Source: Gracilaria gracilis
Lineage: Eukaryota; Rhodophyta; Florideophyceae; Gracilariales; Gracilariaceae
Length of the DNA stretch: 64,000 nt
Reading direction: 5' to 3'
Assembly (NCBI GenBank): GCA_030374805.1
Contig: JARGSG010000022.1
Location: 39,262 to 103,261 of the forward strand
Shown here piece by piece: positions 21,167 through 31,780 of this stretch (the first letter of the stretch is position 1; every line of letters begins with the position of its first letter). The position numbers were made by a program, and so were the translations under genes. The notes under the pieces were generated by a model. It searched no databases. It was not told the origin of the DNA and saw only the letters and a list, made by a program, of their open reading frames with translations.

Positions 21167-22099
21167 CCTGCAGAGGTAAAGAAGAGCGTGGGCCTAGAGA
21201 GGAATAACCGACGACGGATCAAGAGAGAACGAGTCTAGAAGTGGAGCGAAGGGTGCCGTAAGACGGTGTAGTGCTCCTACGGAGAACCACACGAGCGAAG
21301 CTACGGCCCGTGCCAACGGCGGGGACAGGGCCGATAGCGGAACGAGACACACACACACGTTCGTCCAAATATAACTCTACACAGAGGCGAAAGCGAGACC
21401 TGCACCAGGAAAATGATGTACTGAACAAAGATCCGGTACCTCGGTGAACGACAACAAATACAACCTCATACTGGGGTAATTAGCAAAACAAGCCAGAGAC
21501 TGGTAGTAAAGAACTTCCCTAGGGACCCTGAGGGGTGATTGTACCGAGACCAGTCGTGGTTACTCTCCTTAGAGGAGTCGTGAACCTACGTAGGCAGTAA
21601 CAACCATGGCCCAGCCTTCGGGATGAAGACCACGTACTTCAAGAAGAAGATACGACTCAGGTGAGTTTTACTTAGTGGCTCCAGGGCGAGATCGCCCGAG
21701 CATATATACTATCTACTGTATCTAGGTCTGCGCACTCCCACGAGGGCTTTACACGTGGACAACCCAGTGTCAGGGTGCCAAAGTATCGACCCAGCGGGTG
21801 TGACGCCAAATATTTGGACAAATATGCCACAAAGCCCTACTGTACACCTATTTCATAGGTTCTATCCCCGATTCACCTAACAAGGTACGTCCCAACAATA
21901 TTTCCAATTTCACCCGAAACGGGGTCCATATTCATAGTCTGACACGTCGGGGCTCAATGGATAGAGCTCCATTATGAGAACCTTCATTGTGCCGACATCG
22001 GATTGCCATTGCTCCACATCTCCTCCTCCTTAGCCAATGGTTCGCGCTTTGGTCGGCGGGAAGGCGCCGGCGACCGGTACGTAAATACTGATTCTCAGA
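21167..22099. other. Spacer between the two Pro/Gln-rich ORF copies
   Basis: No gene. Contains a GGGCGAGATCGCCC palindrome near 21685 and a TATATACTATCT stretch near 21702. It may hold LTR or UTR sequence, but no repeat partner was found in the window. Confidence 0.3.
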
Positions 22100-24015
22100 A
22101 TGGCGGACTCCGAGACTTCGGCAATACCTTCACAGCTTCCTGAACCAACGCGTGGTACACGACATCACTCTTCTCCGACTTCGCGGCAAAAACTCTTATC
22201 TCCAACCTTCTCTCCTACACCAGGCATGAATCCTTTCGCAACTAACCGGCTTCCGGGGAACGCTTCCTCAAGTGCCTCACAGGCGGGTTCTTCGAGTGCT
22301 GCTCCCGTCGAGAACCTTTCCTACTTAGGCTTTCAACAACTTCCTATGCAGGCGCCATCTCAGTTCCATACGTCCCAAGCTATGGTGCCAGCTCATCAAC
22401 CCTCGAAGTATCAGCAGTCTCCTTACCAAATGGCCGACTTGTCCGGTTATTTTGGCGGGTTTAACTCAATGCCCCTCCCTCAAGGAGGTTCCCACGCACA
22501 GCCACAGTACCATCCATCTGGTTACCAACCTCCTGGCTACTTCTCCCAACAGGGCGCTCAACCTGGACAATCCTCGCAAGGCTACGATCCCGCAGCGCCT
22601 CCTCAGGCTCCCGATATCGACGCAACGGCGTGGAACTCGGAGCAAGCGATGCCGTAACGGTCAATGGCAGGGGCTGGATCAGCTTGGAAAGTCTCCGTTT
22701 CAGACGGGCTCGGCAGCATGGCGAGGTGTATTGCAGTGCGCCTTGGTTCCATCCGACGGCCGTAGCCGACGAGGCTCTTATGGACTCGTATGCTGAAAAC
22801 GGTTACCTCCCAGGTGGGCTCCATCGCAAAGTTTTTCGGTCCAGAAGCTGGCGTCTCCGGGTGGCGGTCGATCCCCTGCACCTGTTCTGTGCGGGCGGTG
22901 ATTCTGTTAGTCGCACTAGGGCACTGTGGGCTCGTACTGCCTATGAAGGAGCTAGCCGTGTTCGATGGGATCACTTGGTACCTTTGCGGTTCAACTTTGA
23001 CGTGTCACATTTCCGAACTTTCGGCTAGAGATCCTACGGATACGCATTAGCGGAGTTCAACGAGTCTCCCCATAGGGCTGAAGTACCGAACGTGGTCGAG
23101 TGTTTGCTTCTCTGGAGTCGTCCCCTTCTTCGGACGGAATTCCGATACCTTCGGCGATCATCCAACGACTTCTTGTGGAGCTTTGAGCGCCGTGTTCGGC
23201 TCGAGCGAAGCTTGCGGTCCCGTCGAGGGTTCCTGATTCCGTATCCACACTTGGAGGCTGAGCGATTGCCCTACAACTCTCTGCCGGGGCGATACGCTGC
23301 GCTTCCCAGCTGGTGGGCGAATGTCGAGGTCCCGCGAGGGTGCTACGCCAAACTTCCTCCATGCCTCTACTATGTAGGCTGTAGAATGTTGAACGATCCC
23401 TGCTCTGGGTACTGGACGCTCTTTGCGGCGGAGTGGGGTGCCCGCGTGGCGGTACATCTCCTGTGGGATACGTACGATCATTACCGTCTCTGGTATCTCC
23501 CTCCGATGCTCCGATGGATTATCCGGCGACAGGATCTGTCTATACCCTTGGGGTCCGATTCCCACCAAGAAGGGGTTCACTTGCTCCTTCGCTTCATCGA
23601 GGCCGTCGATTGGGACCGGATTCCGGTGCACTGGCAGCCAGAAGGTGGTCCTCGCGGCAACGACCGATCACCGGGAAGAATATCCACCCGTTCGGGGACC
23701 TCCGCGTACTACGATCCGTGGGAACGGCAAATGATCTCCGAAGCACATCCGAGAGCAATGATGCGGGCCCCTAGGGCTATGCCGATTGGACACCCGACTG
23801 GGTTCGTATTCCCTGATGACTATGGGCCTCCAGCGGACTGGGTCAATCCCTCCTTAGACCATGGTGATGGCGAGGTGGTGGACGACGACATCCCCCTCGT
23901 GGGTGTTCCGAATACGGGCGCTGACGCGGCACAGGTCCCTGCGGAGGGCACTCAAGCTCCCGCGGGTTGGGGTCTTGCGACGCCGGCTCCCGGAAACAAC
24001 GTTGGTCACCAGTAG
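22100..24015 (+). pseudogene. Pro/Gln-rich unknown ORF family, copy 2, one frameshift and one stop
   Basis: The first frame (22100-22657, ATG start) is Ser/Pro/Gln-rich with GYFGGFNSMPLPQGG. At about 22630-22660 the reading shifts to the next frame, which runs to 24015 and is broken only by TAG at 23026-23028 (the sequence on both sides is continuous: FRTFG, stop, RSYGYALAEF). The joined product would be about 635 residues. The middle is rich in Trp, Tyr and Arg (WTLFAAEWGARVAVHLLWDTYDHYRLWYLPP) and the C-terminus is acidic (DHGDGEVVDDDIP). No known domain was recognised. The orientation is opposite to the neighbouring Ty3 pol. Confidence 0.5.
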
Positions 24016-24395
24016 TCTGGGCAGGGTGCCTGAGGGCGTGTAGTTCTGTCACTCAGATACGATTAACCCCATTAGGCCACAGTTTGGCATTACTTCTCTC
24101 CTCCTGTAGGATATTTCTCGTGTTCGAGCTTCTTTCATACTTCCTTCCTTTTCCTTCTTCATTTCCTCACCAGGATGCACTTCATTTCCATTCGTGGCAA
24201 AATTTTCCTAGATACTTCGTGACTTCTTACTTCTTAGTTCCGTTATACGGCGATGAACCGACAATTCGGTGCGTTCTTTCTTTGTTCATACTGTACATAA
24301 GACCAACCTTATTGGTGTCTTCTCTTCTCTTCTTAGAGCTCCTCGCAACCTACCGCGTAGCGGCACACCATATTTACCACATGTCGGTGACAATT
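24016..24395. other. Gap between antisense ORF and Ty3 chromodomain
   Basis: CT-rich, no gene. It is the 3' untranslated or LTR-side region of the minus-strand Ty3 element if that element extends this far. Confidence 0.3.
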
Positions 24396-24692
24396 CTATC
24401 CCACTTGGGCATTATCCAGAGTTGGGGGTAATGCGGACCGGGTTCTTCGGTGATGAGCGATAATCTTGGACCTCTGAAGGGGCTCAATTGGCTCCCAAGT
24501 GTCCTGCTCTGGGGGATAGCCGTACCAACGGACGCGATAGATTACCTTCCCGTCCGGGGCAACACCGTGCTTCACGATACGATCGACCACGAAATCCTGT
24601 GGGTATACCGCGACGTCTTCGGTTCCTTTGGTTGTTCCCGACATTGGGCTTTGCTTCCCTACGTAACCCGAGCGGGTACACGCAAGTAACAA
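24396..24692 (-). CDS. C-terminal chromodomain of Ty3 element A
   Basis: The frame contains YPQDFVVDRIVKHGVAPDGK, then YRVRWYGYPPEQDTWEP and an acidic/Leu tail. This is the chromodomain fold signature found at the integrase C-terminus of chromoviruses, where it binds modified histones and directs insertion. The equivalent in element C is EFVVDHIVGHSW then QYQVRWYGYPP. It is separated from the integrase frame by a non-open linker, so it is a fragment in this copy. Confidence 0.65.
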   Translation of the reverse strand: MLLACTRSGYVGKQSPMSGTTKGTEDVAVYPQDFVVDRIVKHGVAPDGKVIYRVRWYGYPPEQDTWEPIEPLQRSKIIAHHRRTRSALPPTLDNAQVG

Positions 24693-25527
24693 CGGGTTTA
24701 CGGCTTCAGTGAGGTGGGGGTGTCTCGTTGATGAGAGCGCTAACCGTCACGACGGGGAATGGCTAACTTCCGTTTCCGGCTGCCAATCTCCACGGAAGTG
24801 GCTTCTGGTGAAAGCTCTTCACTTCCGTAGTCCAATGAACTAACCTCTTTTCCCAGCGGGCATCAACTTTAACTAACGACGACGTTCCTGATGCAGGCGA
24901 AGTTGCTTCTCGACGCGGGAGAGCCGTTGCAACGGAGATACTGCGTTTGAACACTCGCTGTGCAGGGTGGCGGATTCACCGGGCCACGGCAACGTACCAC
25001 TCTATTGCACCTGGCGGCGGGTTGCAACAATGCCGCCATGTGATTGGCCCGGCACTCTGCCACGTTATGGAGGCAACGCATCCCTATTGGGCGACAAACC
25101 TGCCAAGTGGCCATGTGCCTATCGTCTGATTCCGGAAACGCCATGCGCCGTGGCAAGCCAAAAAATCAAGTAAATTAATTTTGCGTGCCACTCTGCACCC
25201 GCGCGCGCGCATGCGCATGCACCCCCAGCCGCTGGCACTCAAAACATTAAGTATTTTGGCCGGCCACCGGTACGTGCAATTTTGCACACGCGAGCGGCAC
25301 TCCTGTAAGCATCTCCCGATGACGGCGCGTTTCTCACGGAGACTTCTGAGCCACACAGCGCACCTGTCAAGGTTCCTTCATGCAAATTGCATGCGTCCAC
25401 TCCATGGACCAGGCTCTACGACCCTATTCACAAGGATCCTTCACTTCGCAACACCTGCTGTAGGTTCTTCTCATGGGACTAATCGCTGCGCTGACCCATT
25501 GACGGGTCGGCGGAGACTGCCTTTTCG
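24693..25527 (-). other. Degenerate linker of Ty3 element A
   Basis: Lies where element C encodes its long Pro/Glu-rich linker. No open frame here. It includes a GC-alternating stretch (GCGCGCGCGCATGCGCATGC, about 25200-25219) that could adopt Z-DNA. Confidence 0.35.
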
Positions 25528-28500
25528 TTACGTCTTGCCTTCTGCGCCTCTTCCGAGCGAGGCGTGGAAGTAGCCAACGACCTGGATGTCTCCAGACATG
25601 GAAATAACCTTATAGGGTCCATCCGCAATCGGCGATAACTTATGGCGGCGTTCGTTCTCAGGGTTGTAATACTTCTTACGAAGGAACACATAATCTCCTA
25701 CCTGTAAGTTAGGTAACGGTCTCCGAATTCGGCTATCAAAGTTGCGCTTGTAGGCGAGCTGAGCCCTGTCCATTGAGGCACGTGCTGCCGGTACCAGCTT
25801 GGTGAGCCATTTCTTCCACGCATCGCGGTACAAGCCCGGTGACAGGAACGTATCCAGAGTTGGCTGCGCCTCGATGGCTAGAGGAGGTGGTCTCCTCGAC
25901 AGTACCAGTTCAAATGGTAAAAGTCCTGTTACCCGATGAACCTGGGTGTTGTACGCATACGTGATAGCGTCCGTGAACTGATCCCACGTTTTGGGATGAT
26001 CTGCCACATAGGATCTCAAAGCACCAACGATGTTTCGATTAAATCTTTCTATTTGTCCGTTCGCTTGCGGATGATGGGTCGTAGTGAATAAATTTCTAAT
26101 ATTCAGGATCCTACACACATCTTGAAAGAACTTCGAGGTGAATTGAGAGCCGTTATCGGAAAGTAACTGTACCGGTGGGCCATACACAAAGACCCAGTGG
26201 GTAATAAACGCTTGAGCCACAGTGGCTGCTGTTATCCGCTTGAGCGGCACTGTTTTAACCAATTTAGAGAACCTGTCGGTGATGACCAGTAGGTACCGGT
26301 TCCCTCGAGAGGTCTTAATCAATTCTCCAAGAATGTCGATGGCGACAAACTCCAGCGGTGCCCGTGCGGGAAACAACGTTAGCTCCTTCGAGTACTTTCT
26401 TAATTTGACGTCATTCTTGGCACAAGCCTGACAGGAGCGGCGGACTGCGTAACAGTCGAACGCCATTGCGGGCCAATAGAAGTCCCTTCTTAAGGTGAGA
26501 TAAACCTTCCTTCCTCCCGGGTGGGCTCCCAACTTCACATAGTGAGACAAATGTAGTACGCGACTCTGTAAGGAGTGAGGTACCACCATTTGTGGGTTGG
26601 TTTCAACCGTTCGCACCAAGTAGCCTTGGTCACTCACCTGGAAAGGTATCCTATACCCACCGTTCAGACGGGCCCTTACCTTTATACAAAAGGGATCCAT
26701 CTGCTGTTCCCGTATCATCTCCTCGGGCGAAATCGGTACAAATGACCCGGTATCCGGTTCTACAGTCTGTGTGGCGAGAATATCGGCACACACATCATCC
26801 GATAGGATTTCTGTCTTCCCCTCATCGAGGTCACCAACCATAAAGCATGGTATCTCTTCCGTGTCCTCGGTGGGTTCAGCTTCTGCTGCAGTGCCCAAAC
26901 GGGATAGAGCGTCTGCCTGCAAGTTCAAGGAGCCTTTCTTGTACACTACTTCAAAGTCAAATTCCGAGAGTCGGAGTCTCCATCTCATCAGTCGACCCGA
27001 CGGTTCGGTAATTTCCATGAGCCAGCGTAGGCAAGAATGGTCCTTGTGTACCCAAAAACGGGTTCCCATCAAGTATGGTCTCAACGTTGAGAGGGCCCAT
27101 ACAACGCCAAGACATTCCTTCTCCGAAACGGAGTAATTCCGTTCGTGCACACTCAGTGATCTCGACCAATACCCAATAGGGTGACGTTTGCCAGACTCCT
27201 CCACCTGGAACAACGCACAACCAACTTGGTTCGCACTCGCATCAGTGTCCACCTCGTAGGGTAAGCCGGGTTTCGGCAGGGCCAAGACTGGTGGCGACGT
27301 TACGGCTACAATTAGTGCCGCAAATGCGGACGCTTCCGCATCGCCAAAGGGTTCCCATTCCACTGGTCTTCCTTTCATCAGGAGTTTGTGCAACGGCGAA
27401 GCGATATCCGAAAAGTTCGGCACGAAACGACTGTAAACGTTACACAGGCCTAAGAAGGATTGAAGCTCAGTTTGAGTTCTTGGGTGTTTCGCCTCTTTCA
27501 AGGATTTTACCCGCACCTCGTCAATTGAGAGCTTACCTGGGCGAATAATATGCCCTAGGTACTTAACCGATTCGGTGAAAAACTCGCACTTCTTAAGCTT
27601 CAAGGTAGTCCCTGCGTCCCGTAAAACGGTCATAACTTCCTGTACATGGGTGAGATGGTCCTCCATGTTATTGGAAAAGACAACGACGTCGTCCAAGTAT
27701 ACCAAACAGGTGGTCCACTTGAACCTAGCCAGGAGGATATCAACCGCTCGCTGAAACGTTGCGGGGGCGTTCGTTAACCCAAAGGGCATTCTCCGAAAAC
27801 GGTACAGGCCTTGATGACACACGAAGGCCGTCTTATCCTTATCTTCTTCCCTTATGGGCACTTGCCAGTATCCCCAATTGGCATCTAAAGTGGTAAACAT
27901 TTTCGCGCTCCCTAGAGCATCGATATATTCGTCCATACGGGGAATCGGGTATACGTCTTTCACTGTAACCGCATTTAAATTTCGGTAATCGATTCAAAAT
28001 CTCCAGGATCCATCTGGCTTCGGTACCAAAACAACTGGTGACACCCAAGGGGATTGAGAGGGCTCAATAACGCCGGCTCGGAGCATCTTCTCGACTTGAG
28101 AATTTTCCTCTTCTCGGGACTTCGGTCCTGCCCTGTAATGGTGTTGCGCAATGGGCCGAGTGTTCGGAAGTAGATCGATGCAATGCTCTGTGACTCCAAT
28201 TGTTCCGAGAGTACCATCCCACATGGGCGTAAACTCGCGGAGCATCTTGCGTAGCTTCTCCCGATGGGAGTCCGGTACGTGCTCCAAATTGAGCTTCATT
28301 AACTCCTCAACAGGGTTCGTCTGTTCAGTGCCAGGTGGCAACGGCTTAACCTCAAAAAATGCTGGGGTGTCTGAACCCGAGTTCTTCTGGGTATCATCCG
28401 TATCGGCTTCAAGCGACTCATTCCGTAATTCGGCGAATTCGGCGGTCTCCTCCCCCTCCTTAGGGTCAGATACACCGAGCACGGTTCCAATCGGAATCTT

Positions 28501-29433
28501 CGTAGGTATCACTGCAGCGGGGTGCGGTAGTACCGTGTCAATTACTTGGTTCTTTGTTAACCATTGTTTGGTTTTGCCAAGATTGGCAACGAGGACCTTA
28601 AAGGCTTCATCCGGTTGAATCGTTACGACTCCATTAGCCAAAGCGATGTGGCGCTCTTCGTAGAGTGCCGGTGACGGCTGCACTGTGTTTAGACCAAACT
28701 GTTTGGTGACGACTTCAACCCACACCTCGGACTCCGGCGGAAGGTGCACCGATTTGAGCACGTGCAACTTCGTTGATGCCACTGTGCCTTTGGTAGGCTG
28801 ATGTGCAGCCGGAAGCGGTACATGTTTCCGCGTAGCGGCTCGCAGAGGTCTCCGGACAATGGGAATTATTAGACCGTCTTCCATTTCTATGGTACGCTTC
28901 CGAGGACGGATGCTTTCCACAAACCTGTCACAGAAATCACAACCCAGTATAACTGGTGCGGCTAGCGAATCGCAAACGACGAAATCTACCTTCACGAGGT
29001 GCCTTCCTAATCTTACCAGGAGCGAAATGTAACCAGCCGTACTAATCGGATTATTGTTGGCATCCGAAATATCCATTGATGGACCGTAACGAACACGTTC
29101 CTGAAGAGCAGGCGGTATCAGTTTCCTGTGAATAAGGTTAGGAGCAGCGCCTGTGTCTAGGACCGACAACTGACGAACCATAAAATGTTCTGAAAGGCCG
29201 AGATCGGCGCAAATTTTATAGTTCCGCTTGGCCATAACCAGGATTCTATCCCGGAGACGGGGATTACGGGCCCGTATCCACGGTCGACAAAGAACACAAA
29301 AGTGTTTCGAATCCACGTCGGTGGCTGCCATTTTCCTTGATAGGATCGTAACAGTCGGGGAGCGAAGCGGAGGCGCCTCGGGCGTCTTCTGCTTCGACTT
29401 GGAAGACGCCCCTCCCGTCGGGGAGACTCCCAT
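25528..29433 (-). pseudogene. Ty3 element A Pol (protease, RT, RNase H, integrase), one in-frame TGA
   Basis: Frame from the ATG at 29433 encodes an aspartic protease (LDTGAAPNLIH, about 29130-29165), RT with YLDD (about 27680-27700), RNase H (DTDASANQVGCALF) and an integrase with an HHCC zinc motif (about 26400-26560), D, D and E (NGQIERFNR). One stop, TGA at 27996-27994, falls in the conserved CIDYR motif of RT, replacing the cysteine. The rest of the frame is continuous. The end of the frame (25528) diverges from element C after the KLSPIADGPYKVIS motif. The order RT before IN makes this Ty3/gypsy. The stop would prevent full Pol unless read through. Confidence 0.8.
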
Positions 29434-29435
29434 AT

Positions 29436-29890
29436 TTAGTTTTTCGGAACCAGAACCGCCTGATGCCAGCGATTTCTCTCCGCGGGACCTACCTGATTCC
29501 CGTTTACCGGTTCGCGACGCTGAGCCTGAAGGTTATTCTGCGCGAAGGCAGGGTTACCATGCATGGTTCCAGCAGCACCCTGAAGGGCCAACAAATGCTT
29601 AGCGCCTTCATAGGATGTTCTGGGGACCCGTGCCTGTTCCTTGGGCGTCAGAGACTCGAACTGAGTGACGATTTTCAACCTATCCCGTGCCGGGACCGTG
29701 CACTGCGGTGAGATATGACCAAATTCATAACATTCGTAGCAGATCACTGCGGTTGAACCATTGGTGGGACGCGCTATAACACGACCCGGCTGGGTGCTGT
29801 CCCTCCATCGTGAGCGAGTTGTTCTCATCATGCGGCCTCCATAGGATATTGGTGCTGCCGAAACTCGGCGGTCCTCTGTCAGAATTCTTA
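29436..29890 (-). pseudogene. Ty3 element A Gag C-terminal fragment with zinc knuckle
   Basis: Encodes CYECYEFGHISPQC (CX2CX4HX4C nucleocapsid knuckle) and a C-terminal tail. It matches element C Gag (CFLCYEHGHVAPDC) from about 29880 onward. The N-terminal Gag is absent. The stop TAA (29438-29436) is immediately preceded by GAAAAAC, and pol follows in the -1 frame. Confidence 0.7.
29439..29445 (-). promoter_or_regulatory. Putative -1 frameshift site GAAAAAC-TAA
   Basis: The zero frame reads CCG AAA AAC TAA. Shifting back one base gives GAA AAA CTA AAT ATG GGA, which enters pol. The same heptamer plus stop occurs in element B. Confidence 0.6.
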
Positions 29891-29892
29891 CT

Positions 29893-30933
29893 GTGGCTCT
29901 CAAGAAAGAGCTGAGAGGTTTCGTCAGCCCTGGAGAGGCGAAAAGTGCAACAGTATCGACCCGAACGCCCTTCAACTGCATGTATCAGAAGCTGATGGGA
30001 CAATCCTTCCAACAAATGGAGGATGACTTTCCAATCTACACAGAGATGGCAAATTGCGTCAAGGACGACATCCGTGTATTCGTCTACCAACGCCTTAGCA
30101 TCAAGCGGGGCAGTCGTACGTACTCATCAGTGAAGGGTGAGTATGCTGAACTTCTGTTGCATCTCAAAGACCGTCTGATGGAAAAGTATCCTGTGTTGAA
30201 AGCAACTCAGAGGGGGCGGGTCAACGATGGTTTCATAAAGGAGGCAATTCAAAGAGATAACAAGGCCGTGAAAGAAACAGGAAGACGCAAGACAAAGTTA
30301 GCAAACAATGGCCCCGCAAACCCGACCATTGTTCATACAGACGCGATGAAGACATCGCATGGGACTAGGGAAGGCGGCGATTTAATTGAAAATGCAATCC
30401 ATGCCCTTCGTGCACCGGCTCACGTGAATGAAGTAGAGGTACCTCAAAGACACAAGAACGCAGTGGAAAGGACGTTCTTAGTCTCTGGGGACACGAAATG
30501 TAATGAGGCGAAGCATGACTCCTCTGCAATTTCTGTTGATGAAGTGAAAGCCACTACATCGATGGTGAGGCAAGGTAAGGGTTCCAATTGAGTCCAGAGG
30601 AAATTCGGAGTGGACCGCCAATTCTCTGGTCGCAAGGAACAAGGTATAGTGAATTCGGGTAGGAAGAGGCAGGCTTCAGTTGGCAAGAAACGGCGTAGAG
30701 CTATGTTGCGACGCAAGCTATTTTCTCGCACTGCAGGATTTGCAATATTCGCAGAGAAAGAGGATACGGATGCAGTGTCCAACTCTCAACACAATTCTGA
30801 CCTTTTCGACGAAGATGATTGCAGTACAGTGCTTCGCGATGCGATACGTGCTTTTGGCGGCAAGAAAAGCACTGGTACCGGTAAAAAGCGTCACTTGCGA
30901 GGAAAGAGGTCCGGGAGAGTGCTGTACAAGTAG
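29893..30933 (+). pseudogene. Unrecognised ORF with one in-frame TGA
   Basis: The first part (to the TGA at 30589-30591) contains MGQSFQQMEDDFPIYTEM and a long basic/hydrophilic region. After the TGA the same frame continues to 30933 with very basic sequence (GKKRRRAMLRRK, then GKKRHLRGKRSGR). The two parts make about 346 codons. The frame starts at the truncation point of element A, so its own 5' end is probably missing. No domain was recognised. It could be a nuclear host protein cut by the Ty3 element, or a capsid-like ORF belonging to the copia-like element downstream. Confidence 0.4.
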
Positions 30934-31199
30934 TGGATCTCTAAATATCTCACGTCATTCCGTAATCAAATGATTTCAAAATTGGCGACATGATTCCAGG
31001 TATCGTTAATTTGTTTGGAACCATTCTGGTACAATTGAATAAAAGACCAAATTTTGGTCTCAACGCGTACAATGTTTGTACGCGTTGTGGATTTTTGTTG
31101 AACTTTGTTGGGGAAGTTTGAACGTTTTAACGGTACTTTAAGAAGCAGAAAGTGTCCGTAAATCGTCCTAAATATGGTATGGGTTACGAACCCCTTTCG
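30934..31199. other. Short non-coding stretch with two adjacent palindromes
   Basis: Contains GACCAAATTTTGGTC (31045-31059) and, after one base, CAACGCGTAC-N7-GTACGCGTTG (31061-31087). Confidence 0.7.
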
Positions 31200-31780
31200 A
31201 CCCCTGGTAGACCATGTACGTCCCACCGAATGTGGCTACTTTTGGCCATCTATCTGAACCTCTTTCCGACCATTCCCGCCCTGATTTTGGTCTTCGCTAA
31301 GAGGCCACATTCGGTTCTTTTTGAGGGATACAGAAGCACTAACTTTGGCCATTTCCGTGGCAATGATTTCGGCCACTTGAAGAACTATAGTAGCCATTGT
31401 GTCGGTCCAAAGGTGTACCCATTTTGACCAGTTTCTGGCACTAAGCGTTTCCCTCCCATTGTACTAAATGTGGCCAGATGTGGGATATAATTAGGACATG
31501 TTTCCCAGCGTACCACAGTAGGCCATGTCATGGATAAAAGTCGGCCACGCACGCCAAGGTACCATACCTGGCCACCATGCGTATCCATTTGGGCCAGCTA
31601 CATTACAGTGCTACACGTGGCCATGTCACGGATGTAATTGGGTCATGCGAATGTGGTCTTCCCTCGGCCATACATAAACGCCATCTGCCGGGTCACTGTT
31701 GGGCCCACATCTGTACCTCTTTTGGCCCCTCGCTTTTTGGAAAATTCTGTACATTTTGTGATCTTTATTCGGCCACTTTC
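31200..31780. repeat. Degenerate tandem array with GGCCA core, about 49-bp unit of 22+27
   Basis: GGCCA or one-base variants occur at about 31244, 31303, 31347, 31371, 31404, 31426, 31472, 31494, 31521, 31543, 31570, 31592, 31619, 31641, 31666, 31691, 31723 and 31771. From 31472 to 31641 the gaps alternate 22, 27, 22, 27, 22, 27, 22, giving an exact 49-bp period while the rest of each unit has diverged. The array overlaps the 5' end of the copia-like frame. Confidence 0.6.

Larger units (their letters stand above)
24396..29890 (-). mobile_element. Ty3/gypsy chromovirus-like element A, 5' truncated
   Basis: Contains the Gag C-terminus, full pol and a chromodomain on the minus strand. Homology to element C (53-64 kb) stops at about 29880-29890, where an unrelated plus-strand ORF starts, so the Gag N-terminus and 5' LTR are missing. 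No LTR pair was found. About 830 bases (24693-25527) separate the end of the pol frame from the chromodomain frame; element C has a long variable linker at the same place. Confidence 0.75.

Noticed and set aside
21950-21990. GGGGCTCAATGGATAGAGCTC looked like a tRNA 5' half
   Set aside because: No matching acceptor 3' strand, anticodon arm or T-arm follows, so it is not a tRNA.
20495-22657. Pro/Gln-rich ORFs taken as Gag of a plus-strand Ty3 element
   Set aside because: No knuckle, no capsid signature, and no plus-strand pol follows. Kept only as an alternative to the antisense-ORF idea.
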